Notes: generated from the sequence alone by a model not told the origin. A stretch of DNA of 64,000 nucleotides from Membranipora membranacea (GCA_914767715.1 OU612067.1:32522162-32586161), one strand, 5' to 3'; numbered from the stretch's first letter, positions 11,856 through 21,742 are shown. A program made the numbers and translations.

Positions 11856-11979
11856 TTGCACTATGTTGTCTATGATATGTTTGTCCGTGGTTATATGCAT
11901 CATAATTATGATACTGATATCCGTGATAATGACTGTAATTACTTTGTTTATTTTCAAAGAGCACAAATACAAACAATAG
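11856..11979 (+). CDS. Candidate terminal exon: transmembrane segment with short basic tail (unit 1)
   Basis: After a good acceptor (TTTTGCAG) a frame opens for about 40 codons with one strongly hydrophobic stretch (MLSMICLSVVICIIIM and continuing for about 15 more apolar residues), then FKEHKYKQ and TAG. This reads as the last exon of a type I membrane protein: membrane span plus a seven-residue cytoplasmic tail. Entry phase is 2. The matching exon at 45,940-46,063 is also open, with six substitutions, all amino-acid changing. No partner exon was identified upstream, so the gene it belongs to is unknown, and a chance hydrophobic ORF cannot be excluded. Confidence 0.35.
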
Positions 11980-12879
11980 AAGTTATGAACTCAGAAAGAA
12001 TGTTCTGTTGCTAGTAGCTATATCCAGATAATTGGTCCGAGTACAACCAGGTACACCAAAATAATGATATGATGAGACGATTTTCACCTAGTTAAGATCT
12101 TGTCAGTGTAGTTCATACATTGTGAGGCAGATATCATTGCTCAGTTGTAAAACATTAATCAATCACCTTTCATCTTCCCTTTAGATCCATCAAAAATTGA
12201 AGCATGGTAATTTTGGTGATGACAAAAACTATGAAATGGCTTTGAGCAAGTTATGAGCTATGGCTAGCACTCAGGCATTCAACATGTAACCATCTCATGT
12301 TTGGTGAGTAAATATTGCAGATAAAAAGTGCTGTCAATTTTTACTATTAGCCTAAGTTCCTGTTCTTACTTCAATGCACCTCATAAGGCTCCCAACTATT
12401 AAAGAAACACAAAAAAACTTTCATGCTGTGATTTTGACTGTCCAAGCATTGGTGCACATTTTATAAAGTCAATTATTGCTGCATAATCAACCATCTGGCA
12501 GCAACTGAGAGCAAGCTTAGAGTTGAGTTATGATGTGAAGTAAAGGTGCTTTAGAGAGAGAGAGTGCTTGATTATTCCAGGCATATTTACTAATTCATCC
12601 ATCTGACACAGGTGACAATTCACCAACATTTTTTGTGCGTTATTCTGGTATTCTCTTCGCAGATTCTTTCAACAAAGCGTAAGTCTACAAAAGTACACAG
12701 TACTCACGAGCTTGTAGAGAAAAGAAATTTGACTCATCTTACTCTCCTTGTTCTTCTTCTGACAACCAATAGCACACTTGTATAAGAAATACGATCTATA
12801 TCAGTTTGTTTCGATGCCAACTCCCCATCAGGTCTGCATCATTCATCATGTTGACTAAATTTGAAGTTTTGTTTTACAG
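11980..12879. other. Non-coding stretch before CUB exon (unit 1)
   Basis: Conserved with 46,064-46,616 except that unit 1 has about 350 extra bp (about 12,327-12,674), with no inverted termini or coding signature recognised. It may be an insertion here or a deletion in unit 2. It ends with the pyrimidine-rich acceptor of the CUB exon. Confidence 0.5.
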
Positions 12880-13287
12880 ATGAGAACATAGTCACATTTT
12901 GTGAGCCAAAGAATATAAAAACCATTGACATCAGCACATCAGGGCATCAGAAAGGAGCTCTGATCACTCCAAACTATGACAATGATTCCAAGTTTGTAGT
13001 GAATGGAAGCTGCAGCCTGCACATCTCTCGGATACCCGCCCATTCTTGGTGTGGCATTAATTTCACAAGACTTGATCTTATGAATGGAGGTAGATTAATG
13101 ATACAGTCTGGGGTGAATGGTTACAATGTCGAGATAGGTGATATGACACTCACAAATATGTTCCACATTCCGACACTGAATTATACCCCAACTACAAATG
13201 CAGAATCTAACAGAATAAACTTTCGATTCCTTTCATCCTCAAGAGGTGAAGCTGAGACCTCCAGTAAAATAGCTCTTATTTATAGAG
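12880..13287 (+). CDS. CUB-like domain exon (unit 1)
   Basis: A 408-bp exon bounded by TTTTACAG and a GTATGT donor, entering and leaving in phase 1, the class typical of shuffled extracellular modules. The about 136-residue product starts ENIVTFCEPKN and contains the CUB landmarks GALITPNYDN, a Cys pair around GSCSLHI and SWCGINF, the LDLMNGGRLMIQSG strand region and a closing INFRFLSSS followed by ALIYRG. CUB domains bind ligands outside the cell in receptors and secreted proteases. The unit-2 copy (46,617-47,024) differs by only three bases, all changing residues. The rest of its gene was not located: the next + strand exons recognised downstream are those of the peroxidase. Confidence 0.65.
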
Positions 13288-13851
13288 GTATGTATATGTA
13301 GGTCTCTGTAGATTTCTGCTCCAGTTACTGGCTGTTACAATCTGTCCATGACATCAGATAAGATCCAAAAGCTAATCAGCTATCTTTACAACTGCAACCG
13401 AGCAGTGCATAGCTATTACCATAAACATATAAATACTCTAGACTGGAAACTACTGGCTTAGAGCGTCTTCTCTAATTCAGTGACACAACGTCACTGCGCT
13501 ATTCATTTTTTCACTGTAGTGCATAGGCCAGAATAGGAGTTATGTCCCCATGCATATAATGTAAGAATAAAACACCCTGTTATTTCTGAATATGACCACT
13601 CAAACTTGGTACACCCAATGAATTTTATAGATCATATAGCAATAAAGTATAAAATGTGACCAGTATATTGTGCAATCAAATATTGTCCGTGCAATAACAA
13701 CTTACATTCACTATGGTTCCATGGATCGATTATGTAAGGATTTCGGTAGTAATCGCCCCATGGAAATGGCATTAAAGTCAAATTCCGATTGTGACGAATG
13801 ACTTTTTGGACGCAAATATGCAAACCGTGTTTATTCAACCTATTTCCCTAT

Positions 13852-13955
13852 TGGCGTCGTGGCTGAATGGTTAGCGCGCTTGGACACAACACCTTCAAAG
13901 GGTTTTAACGCGGGAGGCCGGGGTTCAAGTCTCGGCCGTGGAAGATTCTTTTCAT
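13852..13955 (+). ncRNA. tRNA-derived (SINE-like) segment with Pol III A and B boxes
   Basis: TGGCTGAATGGTTAGCGCGC resembles a tRNA A box/D arm, and GGGGTTCAAGTCTCGG a B box/T arm, about 60 bp apart. T-arm pairing is possible, but the flanking acceptor strands do not pair and the middle is too long for a normal anticodon arm. It is therefore a tRNA-derived SINE head or tRNA pseudogene, not a working tRNA. It lies wholly inside the MITE. Confidence 0.55.
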
Positions 13956-13971
13956 GTTTTTCCCATCATGG

Positions 13972-14004
13972 GAATGGTTAGAATCCACTGGATTCTAACC
14001 ATTC
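13972..14004. repeat. Perfect inverted repeat, 16-bp arms, 1-nt loop
   Basis: GAATGGTTAGAATCCA, a single C, then its exact reverse complement. It lies just 3' of the tRNA-like segment within the MITE and would give a very stable hairpin in RNA or single-stranded DNA. Confidence 0.9.
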
Positions 14005-14047
14005 GAACTTGGAGTGAACCACAGAATCGACCCATGGAACCATAGTG

Positions 14048-14700
14048 AATATAGCTGCTTCTGGCCTGAAGAATTTGTAAGAAGAATGGTGTAAACTGCA
14101 TCTGATCTTTTCAAACTGTCAGACATGTAACCGTAAGATGGATAATACTGATGGTCCTTGAGTATGGTTGAAATTCAAATGTATTTTGTCAACTAAAGGC
14201 TTAAAATCTGAGCTCAGAACACTGAGTCTTTGCTCTTTATATCAATTCAGTGATTTTGCATGATAATATTGTTGGAGATTAGCTACTTCTGGATCAATCT
14301 TACTGACATTTTAAACTAGCATAAGCTAGAAATTTTGGTCTTAGATTGACATGGTATTCCTACACATCCCTCCCTGATACACATGTATCAATCTGTGTAA
14401 AAATCAACAAATAATAAGCAGTGGAATATTTCAATAGCGTTGAGGGTTTATAATCTCACATATGACCTAGATGTCTAGTGTTTCCCCAACATTTGGTGGG
14501 TATTCCTCTTGAGACTTTATTTTTGAAGAAAATTAACTGGCAGAACAACAGGTCTCTTCATCGCACAGGAAATAAGATTTGATAAACTACCACAATTAAA
14601 CTCACCTTTTGAGAATAATCCCCTGGCTTGCAACAGGACATGAAAAGAATATTTGATAGGGATAAGAAATTGAACTGTTATCATGGATGATTTAAATGCA
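14048..14700. other. Non-coding stretch (unit 1)
   Basis: Conserved with about 47,450-48,127 in unit 2. An open frame on the - strand (14,517-14,720) is present in both units but has no recognisable domain and runs into the 72-bp repeat. Nothing further seen. Confidence 0.5.
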
Positions 14701-14701
14701 G

Positions 14702-14868
14702 CCCAGACTGGCCCAATCAATCCAAAGAAAACTTAAAAAATTAAGCAAGATTCTTATCGATTCAAAAGATAAGCCCAGACTGGCCCAATCAATCCGAAGA
14801 AAACTTAAAAAATTAAGCAAGATTCTTATCGATTCAAAAAATGGCCCAGACTGGCCCAATCAATCACA
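14702..14868. repeat. 72-bp tandem repeat, expanded in unit 1
   Basis: Unit begins CCCAGACTGGCCCAATCAAT; starts at 14,702, 14,774 and about 14,845 (last copy partial). Unit 2 (48,131 on) has one full unit fewer. The length being a multiple of three produces a repetitive open frame, but nothing supports translation. Confidence 0.9.
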
Positions 14869-14973
14869 TAAATATTGAGTTTAATGTGCATGCTGTAGAG
14901 AAAATAAAAGTGGCAAAAATTGGCCAAATCATTCGGTAATTTAGTGGCTGTATATTTACCGAGACTTATCCTA

Positions 14974-15420
14974 TCAGATATGGCTGATTATAGGGAGGCG
15001 GGTCATTTTGGACCGAATAAGAGTGTTTGCATCCGTTTTCAAAACGGCCTCATGATGAGCGCGGATCCTTACATCACGATCGATTATTTCCCTCACAACG
15101 CTGCTTGCATGCTCAGCACAACTGAATAATGAGAGATGGCCTGACTCTATAATCTTTGATAGACTGTGTAGCCGGGCAAGTTCTGGGAATTTAGGACCCA
15201 AACCTGTTTTAAGCAATGATCTGATTACTCTCTCTGATAAAAGACACACTCTCAAAAGTGCTTCGGAAGGGGTTTTGAGTCCACCACGTTTCTTAAGTTT
15301 GATTAGTGTCGGCATGTCAACTTCCCTCGCTTTGGCCACATCCTCGACACAAAGGCTACAGCTTAGTTGCATCATTCTGGTTATGAAACCTTCTATCAGA
15401 GAAAGAATCATGTACCACAT
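14974..15420 (-). pseudogene. DNA-transposon transposase C-terminal fragment (P/THAP9-like pattern)
   Basis: A 148-codon open frame on the - strand. It shows GFITRMM, a CSLC cysteine pair, then LIKLKKRGGLKTPSEALLRV: the 'Y-x-x-G-[FY]...C-x-x-C...GGL-x-x-PS' pattern seen near the C-terminus of P-element/THAP9-type and related transposases. There is no start region and no catalytic core nearby. The unit-2 copy has a stop where this one reads ALLRV (TTG to TAG). Family assignment is tentative. Confidence 0.5.
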
Positions 15421-15756
15421 TGAGTAATTAATATTATATTTAATCTATTTAAATATGTATTTATGTGTTCAACTGGCTAATTGATATTGACCTGTCTGCT
15501 GTAGATCAAGCCTGAATCTCCACTGTTTTTGCAAGCTACTGCAAAAAAATGTATGGAGTTTTGAAAAGCGCAGTGAATGCGCTAAATTAGGGAGGACCCT
15601 GTTCATGCTTCAATTAACCAGTGGTTTCCAGTCTAAAATATTTTTTATGTTTAAGAGATTACCCCACAGCATGAAAACTTTTATTAAAATTTAAATTGCA
15701 CATATTAAGTATTAAGTTGTTACCTGAATTACAAAAAAGTGATAAGTGAGTTTCTC
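15421..15756. other. Spacer between two transposase remnants
   Basis: On the + strand it hints at a degraded LINE-type C-terminus (KLGRTLFMLQL ... RLPHSMKTFIK, about 15,580-15,695), too short to assign. Otherwise nothing recognised. Confidence 0.3.
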
Positions 15757-16846
15757 TTACGGTATAAGGCACTTTAGAATTTTGTCAGGTATTTGCAGCC
15801 TGCACCCCTTTGAGCAGACCTTATTCTCGATGACGTAGTCTAATACGCTCCCCGTACAGCTGTCGATGGCAGTCATGATGGCTTGTGTGGCACAGAGGCC
15901 CATCTTCTTTCTATTGCCAAACCTTGACGAATTGTAGCGGCTGTCCACTGATATTGCAATCTCCCCCTCCCTCCCCCGCTCAGGCCACATAGTTTGTTAT
16001 CATTTAATTTTTCCCCTGCCAGTCTGCTCAGATCTCTGTTATTTATGTCTGTCATCTCATTGTCCACAAGCTTGGCCAGCTTCTGGCAGTTGGATTGAGC
16101 CAGCGGGGACATGTCAAGTGATGCAAACAGCTGACATGCCCGTGCATGCCAAGGCAGCTATCCTGCACGGCATGCCCAAATTGTTTGTTGATAGCTGCCC
16201 TCTTCGGCCCCCTCCTGCTCTCCTGCGCTGCTTTGTAGAGCGGATAAACTTTGGTAAAGCTGCACCCTTTTGACTCGCATGTTAATGATATGCTGCATGT
16301 TAGGCCTTTCTTTCTTGTGACGCCCCTACCGATGACCCACTCCTGGCAAGTTTCCAATGCCTTGTTGCCCTTCTGGAAGTCCTGCAGCGCATGCAGCATC
16401 ATGTCCATGTTGACCACAAAGTTTCCATCACCCTTAGCCTCATTGCCGTTATCTGACTGCTCTGATTTTTTGTCTTTGCAGGTTGAGCGAGGCCGAAGAA
16501 CTCTCATACCAGCATTCTCTCCTCGAGCTGTTCTCGCCACCAGACGTCTGCAAACAGAAAACCAGCAGATGTCAGTCTACACTCACATATATTTGTATAT
16601 ATATATATATATATATAATTTATTACCTCGTATATGTGACTACACCCGTTGAGAATGAATAAAATCTGGTCAAAGCCAATAAAACATCAGTTTCATGCGT
16701 CAAGTCAAGCTCACCCATTTTTCTCCTCAATGATACGCCTATATTGGCTGCTCTCGAGTCTCACCGTCCTGCGGCTGCATTGTGGGCTAAACACTTGTGT
16801 CGCTATTCTATCATCCCCTGGCCGAAATCCCTTAAGTTTATGGCAT
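15757..16846 (-). pseudogene. Mutator-like transposase, N-terminal part, broken (unit 1)
   Basis: Two exons on the - strand: 16,715-16,846 (Met start, basic RTVRLESSQYRRIIEE block) and 16,547 down to 15,757, separated by an intron containing a (TA)n run. The product contains CTCESKGC-like cysteines, AAINKQFGHAVQDSCLG, then IAISVDSRYNSS and GSVLDYVIENKVCSKGC, resembling the DG-x-Y-N ... G...NK-x-C pattern of invertebrate Mutator-like transposases. Unit-1 lesions: a 27-bp deletion after the start gives an early stop (ATG CCA TAA), and frameshifts lie near 16,140 and 15,975. The catalytic C-terminal part is absent. Unit 2 is broken at different places. Confidence 0.55.
16597..16618. repeat. (TA)n run in transposase intron
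   Basis: Short TA microsatellite within the intron of the Mutator-like pseudogene; about 8 bp longer in unit 2 (49,956-49,980). Confidence 0.8.
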
Positions 16847-17308
16847 GATTATAGGCAAGCTACCTTGCAGTCGAAACGCATTCTTACATATTTTGCGGTA
16901 TTCTTGGTATTCTAATGGCTCATGCAACCCACGGTTACCCGTAAATGGGAGTTGCTTGCTCGGGTATCAAGAGCAGGCAACTCCTTATGTGGTAAAGGCA
17001 AAATATATACTGAAACATACATGGTAGAGTCTGCTGTTGACCTCAGTATTACTTTTTTCCAAATAGGTTTCCGAATGAAGGCACGTTGTTACCGAGAGAG
17101 CAATTATCAGATGGTCATATTTCTGAAACTACTGAAAATAGATGGCTGAAAAAGTAAGCGAATACTCATGGAGTGCCTGTGTCTAAAACATGTCTGGACA
17201 TGTCTGTAATGCCCTGATCGTCATAAAATCCCGGTTTCTTGTAGGACACATGCTCTAGCTCACTAGGACAGCATATTTATGTCATTGGCAATCGCCATGC
17301 TCACTATT

Positions 17309-18254
17309 AGGTAATACACCTGTAATTAGGTGAAGGTCAACTTGTTGCACCCATCCTCCAAAATAAAATGACTAGTATGCTGAAGACAAATCAGGACCCA
17401 GGCAAGCTGATAGTACTGCAGTCAGTAATATTGAGGCATGAAAATGTTGCCTGTTGTATTTGCAATTGAAATTTTGGTGATTTGAGGTTTTAAATAATTT
17501 TAGCAAAATCAATTTGGGGCGCTTTATGCAGACAAGTCAGTTGAGGCAAAATTGGCTGGAAAACCTGTAAAAATGCACTTGCTCCGTTTGATTGAGCGCC
17601 AAAAAAATTTTACAACCGTTTTCCTTTCAATACTCTCAAGTATGTCAGAGCAGAAGCAGACCATCGTTTTGAGTGGTCTGGTTAAAGAATTGAAAGAAGC
17701 TGAAGCAGGCTTTTGGAGGTGAGAAGTCAACATAATTTGCATGTAAAGCAATGGGGAAATAAATAGAGGTGTTGGACCTAATAGGTAATATACCTGTAAT
17801 TAGGTGAAGGTCAACTTGTTGCACCCATCCTCCATAATAAAATGACTAGTATGCTGAAGACAAATCAGGACCCAGGCAAGTTGATAGTACTGCAGTCAGT
17901 AAAATTGAGGCATGTAAATGTTGCCTGTTGTATTTGCAATTGAAATTTTGGTGATTTGAGGTTTTAAATAATTTTAGCAAAATCAATTTGGGGCGCTTTA
18001 TGCAGACAAGTCAGTTGAGGCAAAATTGGCTGGAAAACCTGTAAAAATGCACTTTCTCCGTTTGATTGAGCGCCAAAAAAATTTTACAACCGTTTTCCTT
18101 TCAATACTCTCAAGTATGTCAGAGCAGAAGCAGACCATCGTTTTGAGTGGTCTGGTTAAAGAATTGAAAGAAGCTGAAGCAGGCTTTTGGAGGTGAGAAG
18201 TCAACATAATTTGCATGTAAAGCAATGGGGAAATGAATAGAGGTGTTGGACCAT
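17309..18254. repeat. 474-bp tandem duplication (two copies in unit 1, one in unit 2)
   Basis: The sequence starting at GTAATA...CCTGTAATTAGG recurs exactly 474 bp later (17,311 and 17,785). Unit 2 has a single copy at 50,697-51,170. All three copies are nearly identical and preserve the same open frame on both strands. The extra copy arose after, or was lost during, the segmental duplication. Confidence 0.9.
17504..17720 (+). CDS. Candidate exon inside the 474-bp repeat (unknown helical protein)
   Basis: Between a possible acceptor (TAATTTTAG) and a good donor (TTTTGGAG|GTGAGA) a + strand frame is open for about 71 codons, with segments ALYADKSVEAKLAGKP, MHLLRLIERQKNF and SGLVKELKEAEAGFWR. 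The composition (Leu/Glu/Lys) suggests amphipathic helices. It is preserved in all three copies (also about 17,978-18,194 and 50,895-51,111). No family was recognised; it could be an exon of a host gene or of a transposon. The opposite strand also carries an 88-codon open frame, so coding is not proven. Confidence 0.3.
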
Positions 18255-19248
18255 AGTCACTCACAGTTTATTTTTGCAATATTTATTGACTTATTTCTTA
18301 GCCTGAAATTTCAATATCTTTGTGCGGATTTATGGGTATGGCACCCTTCATCCATATAATCAATGTATAACAAGAAATGCGGCTATGAAAATTAGATTCA
18401 ACCAATGATATCTTATTAGAATTTTAAATGAAGATATCAATGACAAGACTCATGACACTGCGGATTGTCTACCTAATCACAAAAAGAGGACAACTAACAC
18501 ATTTTGAAAAATAGATACTTGCATAAATCAAAGGGAGGGCATTAACAGGCATTAATGATGGACAAAACTAGAAAGTAGATACCCTCAACAGGTCATACAT
18601 GACAAGATGGCAGATAAAAAAACAGGAGGTCTCCGCCGACAAACACCCAACATGGAGTACCACTCTGCATCTGTTTGTCATTTTTCTAAGCTAAAACTTG
18701 AGTGTTCATTTATTATGAATTGCATCGTTTAACCTGATTTTACATATTATATTGTTATATTGGCATATCTTATAGGTGCATTCATAACTCACTTAACTAC
18801 AACTCAATCCTCAACACTGCTGCTGCCTGGCATGTAATTTTACAGATCTGTCCCACTCAGTGATATCAATGAACTCCCTCGAAGAGGGAGTTCATTGGTG
18901 ATATTTCCTATCACAACTGCATTATTGCTGTCAGATTATTGGGGTCATTATTTTTAACGAGTATTTATTATGTGAGTGTGGCATGTTTTAGCCTTGATTA
19001 ACATTTTCAGGATGTGGCCTCTGATATGGCGTTCCATTATACCATTAACATGTGTGAATATTATGTCGTATTTATTCACTGCTGAAAATTCATAATGGTT
19101 TTATCCTTTCCTCATCGCTCAGCTCAGTCAACAAACATTATGATTTACAACGCAGACCAATCAATTTGCTCTCTTACACCATAGAAATTTATTTAGCAGC
19201 AAGCAGCCTGGACTATGGACTGAAAAAGGATGATCAATCCGTCGCTAC
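18255..19248. other. Non-coding stretch with one hairpin (unit 1)
   Basis: Conserved with about 51,171-52,167. Apart from the hairpin at 18,863-18,904, no exon, RNA gene or mobile element end was recognised. Confidence 0.5.
18863..18904. repeat. Inverted repeat, 13-bp perfect inner arms plus 5-bp outer arms
   Basis: ATATC-AATGAACTCCCTC, loop GAA, GAGGGAGTTCATT-GGT-GATAT. A strong 3-nt-loop hairpin with a small asymmetric bulge, preserved base for base in unit 2 (51,782-51,823). Confidence 0.85.
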
Positions 19249-19388
19249 TACCGTAAAACCTCACCTATAAGTCACCGGACTTATAAGTGAATCACCCCCC
19301 TCAGAAAAAATAAAAATGCTCCAGTTATAAGACACCCCACAGCTATAAGACACCCCACAGCTATAAGACACCGTGTCTTATAAGTGAA

Positions 19389-19541
19389 TCATATCAGTAG
19401 TTGATGTTTGGAAGCTCTCCATCTTTGAATCAAGCGTCTATTAATGTTCAATTCCCTTGCAGTCTTGTCAAGGTTGTTATTCTTTTCAACTGTTCTCAAT
19501 ACTTCAAGTTTCTGCTGAATGGTGTATGAGGTTCTCGGCAT
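19389..19541 (-). CDS. Remnant helix-turn-helix (CENP-B/psq type) of pogo-like transposase, 50 aa
   Basis: Starts MPRTSYTIQQKLEVLR, continues KTARELNINRRLIQRWR and stops after HQLLI. This is the N-terminal HTH of pogo/Tigger/CENP-B-type proteins, which binds the transposon ends. The full transposase (DDE domain, several hundred residues) is absent: the frame ends at TGA within the element. The frame is intact and identical in protein sequence in unit 2 (52,308-52,460). It could act as a DNA-binding mini-protein if expressed, but no promoter evidence is seen. Confidence 0.65.
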   Translation of the reverse strand: MPRTSYTIQQKLEVLRTVEKNNNLDKTARELNINRRLIQRWRASKHQLLI

Positions 19542-19652
19542 GTTTTCTTTATTTTGAAAGACTGTGAGAGAGATATGATATGCTGATTGTTGAAAAATTT
19601 GAATTTAGTGGCACACATTCACTCACTACAAATGAGTAGTTTTGGGGAAAAA

Positions 19653-19725
19653 GCTGCCCTCAGTGAGTTTTGAACACACAACTTCATGATTACAAGTCGC
19701 ACACTTTACCACTGAGCTATTCAGC
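19653..19725 (-). ncRNA. tRNA-Thr-like segment inside the pogo-like element
   Basis: On the - strand: a TAGCTCAGTGGTAAAGTG D-arm/A-box, a CTTGTAA anticodon loop (TGT, Thr), and GTGTTCAAAACTCAC as T arm/B box. The outer four acceptor pairs (GCTG/CAGC) form, but the inner acceptor and the anticodon stem have mismatches. Likely a tRNA pseudogene or tRNA-derived insert. The unit-2 copy (52,572-52,643) lacks one T in the T loop. Confidence 0.5.
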
Positions 19726-19858
19726 TTCGGTGATTGTAATAGGTTTTAGTCCAAGCTAAATATAAAAATGCTTCAAATGATAGTCGGGTCTATATGCTAC
19801 TCTCTTACAGCCGCCTTCACTTATAAATCGCGCGATCTATAGGTGAGGGATAACGGTA

Positions 19859-20479
19859 CAAAAAATTAGTTATTACCACCCACAATTAAAAGCCTAAGTT
19901 GCTAGTCCAAAGTGGGCGGGATCAGCTATATAAATTGGCCATAGCGGCCCTTCAACGGGCATCCAAATTCACACTGAGGGAAAACTCACCCCAGCTAAGA
20001 TTAAGGTAAACAACAAAGAAAATTTGTAACATCAGGCTGGTCACACTGGGAATTTTCATAGGGAGGTGTGATTTAATGATGTAGGAAACCTGAATTTTGA
20101 TCACTAGCCCGTAAGTGTAAACTTTTAAATTAACTAGATTTGCATATCATTTTAAGAGAATTTTATTATAATGTCATATTATAATCATACAATCAAGATA
20201 TAATCATGTCATATTCTTGTCAAACTTTCAAGATTGACAGTTCTTCCATAGTAAGCTGACAAGAGTTCACGACTGAGAGTGCCCAGACCGTCTGTAAGAT
20301 TCGATCCAGTTTTTGTCATGCGCAAAATACCCGAATCACCCTTAAAAAGCGGCGGTGAGAAATAACCCTAAGCTGTATTTAGAGACCTGTCTAGGTTTAT
20401 TGTCAAACCACTGCTGCCACACAGCCAAATGTGTGCTTATAGAAATCTGTGTCACTCAAAACTAATGTAATGAGGCAGC
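19859..20479. other. Non-coding stretch (unit 1)
   Basis: Conserved with 52,775-53,397. No exon, RNA or repeat structure recognised. Confidence 0.45.
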
Positions 20480-20730
20480 AATCTCAGCATTGTCACCTAT
20501 TGAGCAAATAATTTGCACAAGCTAATTGTCAAAATTAGGGTATGAAATTAATTATCTACCGCATCGGGTGACGTAGTTACCGTCTTACTAGTGCACACTG
20601 TACACGTCATCACAGAGTAAGGATATATCCTTACTCTGTGACGTCATAAGCTGGTGTATAGATTTCATGCCCTGATTTTGCAGATCAGTTTGCGCAAATT
20701 ATTTGTTCATTAGGTTACAATTATCAGATT
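20480..20730. mobile_element. Foldback/MITE-like element with ~65-bp imperfect inverted ends (unit 1)
   Basis: The left arm (AATCTCAGCATTGTCACC, then CAAATAATTTGCACAAG and AGGGTATGAAAT) is mirrored on the right (ATTTCATGCCCTGATTTTG, GCGCAAATTATTTG, ATTAGGTTACAATTATCAGATT). The center holds a perfect 32-bp palindrome. No coding capacity. Present at the same site in unit 2 (53,398-53,648). Confidence 0.75.
20610..20641. repeat. Perfect 32-bp palindrome adjoining a TGACGTCA site
   Basis: TCACAGAGTAAGGATA followed directly by its reverse complement, no loop. The right edge overlaps TGACGTCA (20,638-20,645), a consensus CRE/ATF-type site, and the left edge abuts CGTCA. Whether it binds a factor is unknown. 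It is the core of the foldback element and identical in unit 2 (53,528-53,559). Confidence 0.9.
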
Positions 20731-21487
20731 TTAGTCTCGATCAATTATCTTTGAGCTATGCAGAATTCAATGTGCACAAACTTGCATGAGTGGCAGCAGT
20801 AGTTTAAGTCTATATTCATTTATGGTTACAAATAACATCGTTTGATTATCACAATTTCAAACACCAGTTTGTAACATAAATGGAGACCTGAGGTTGCCTG
20901 TCAAATATAAAAGTTCCTCAAACAAGCTAAATTGATTATTAACTTTCCTAATAAACCACAAAGTATCCTAAATTTTACGATCAGTTTTAACTGCCTATAA
21001 ATAAAATGTTGAAGCTGCCCGTTTTATGTTACGTTTTTCCTGCGCCTTCGGTGTTTATCTATATATGACCTCTTTCATCCGCTGTTTGTATATCACCCTG
21101 CGCCTTTGCTGTTTAGTTTTTATAATCATGAGTAATTCATAGAAATATTTCTGTATTATCCACACTTGTATTTGCACAACCATAGCCTTAGTGCATAATT
21201 TATGTGAATTTTATCAATTGATAGAGAAGACCGTTTGACAATCAAACTGGACATCTAGGATGTTCTATAGCACTGTAACCCAAGTCACTTTCCTTTGTTG
21301 CCGTCGTCAATCATCATCACTGGCGGGCATATGAGCTTGTACTTTGAACAAATCGGAACACTTTTATTATCACATGATCAGCTTAGCTTATATCCTGTTT
21401 CACTCTCATTAAGTGTGGTACATGTTAGTCAGGGACCCAGGCTAAATATTATTATTACATTATACAGCTTGTGTGCCATAGGAAGGT
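20731..21487. other. Non-coding stretch (unit 1)
   Basis: Conserved with about 53,649-54,410. No supported gene; the open frames across it are short and lack domains. Confidence 0.45.
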
Positions 21488-21703
21488 CTTTGCCTAGTAA
21501 AACCTACAAGACACATGCTAAGCCGCTTGGGTGTGAGAGATCTATGTTTATTTTTGTAAATATTTTTTTTAATTGAAAGGTACATGCCAGTAGCTCTTTG
21601 CCTAGTACAACCTACATGACACATGCTAAGCTTCTTGGGTGTGAGAGTTCTATGTTTATTTTTGCAAATAGTTTTTTTAATTGAATGGTACATGCCAGTA
21701 GCT
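21488..21703. repeat. 108-bp tandem duplication (two copies in unit 1, one in unit 2)
   Basis: TGCCTAGTA...CCTACA...ACACATGCTAAGC recurs at 108-bp spacing (21,491 and 21,599), ending CCAGTAGCTCTTT each time. Unit 2 has one copy (about 54,413-54,517). Confidence 0.85.
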
Positions 21704-21742
21704 CTTTTTTTTAATACTTTATTTAATAAAAAGAGCTACTGG
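21695..21742. repeat. Inverted repeat with perfect 15-bp arms
   Basis: CCAGTAGCTCTTTTT, an 18-nt AT-rich loop, AAAAAGAGCTACTGG. The right-arm copy in unit 2 (54,509-54,556) has one mismatch. Confidence 0.85.

Larger units (their letters stand above)
13709..14047. mobile_element. MITE with 23-bp terminal inverted repeats, unit 1 only
   Basis: A 339-bp insertion absent from unit 2 (empty site near 47,445). The termini CACTATGGTTCCATGG... and ...CCATGGAACCATAGTG are inverted repeats matching at 22 of 23 positions. Flanking bases suggest a 2-3 bp target duplication (ATT/AAT) but are ambiguous. Internally it carries a tRNA-like segment (13,852-13,955) and a perfect 16-bp-arm hairpin (13,972-14,004). 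No protein is encoded. Confidence 0.8.
19251..19856 (-). mobile_element. pogo-like non-autonomous DNA transposon (unit 1)
   Basis: Bounded by TA on both sides (19,249-19,250 and 19,857-19,858). Imperfect terminal inverted repeats begin CCGTAAAACCTCACCTATA and end TATAGGTGAGGGATAACGG (16 of 20 match). TA target duplication fits Tc1/mariner/pogo. It keeps only a small - strand frame for the DNA-binding HTH (19,389-19,541), an 18-bp internal repeat (CAGCTATAAGACACCCCA, about 19,322-19,372) and a tRNA-like segment. Present at the same site in unit 2 (52,170-52,774), so it predates the duplication. Confidence 0.8.

Noticed and set aside
13852-13955. Functional tRNA gene
   Set aside because: A and B boxes are present, but the acceptor stem does not pair and the anticodon region is abnormal; called a tRNA-derived segment instead.
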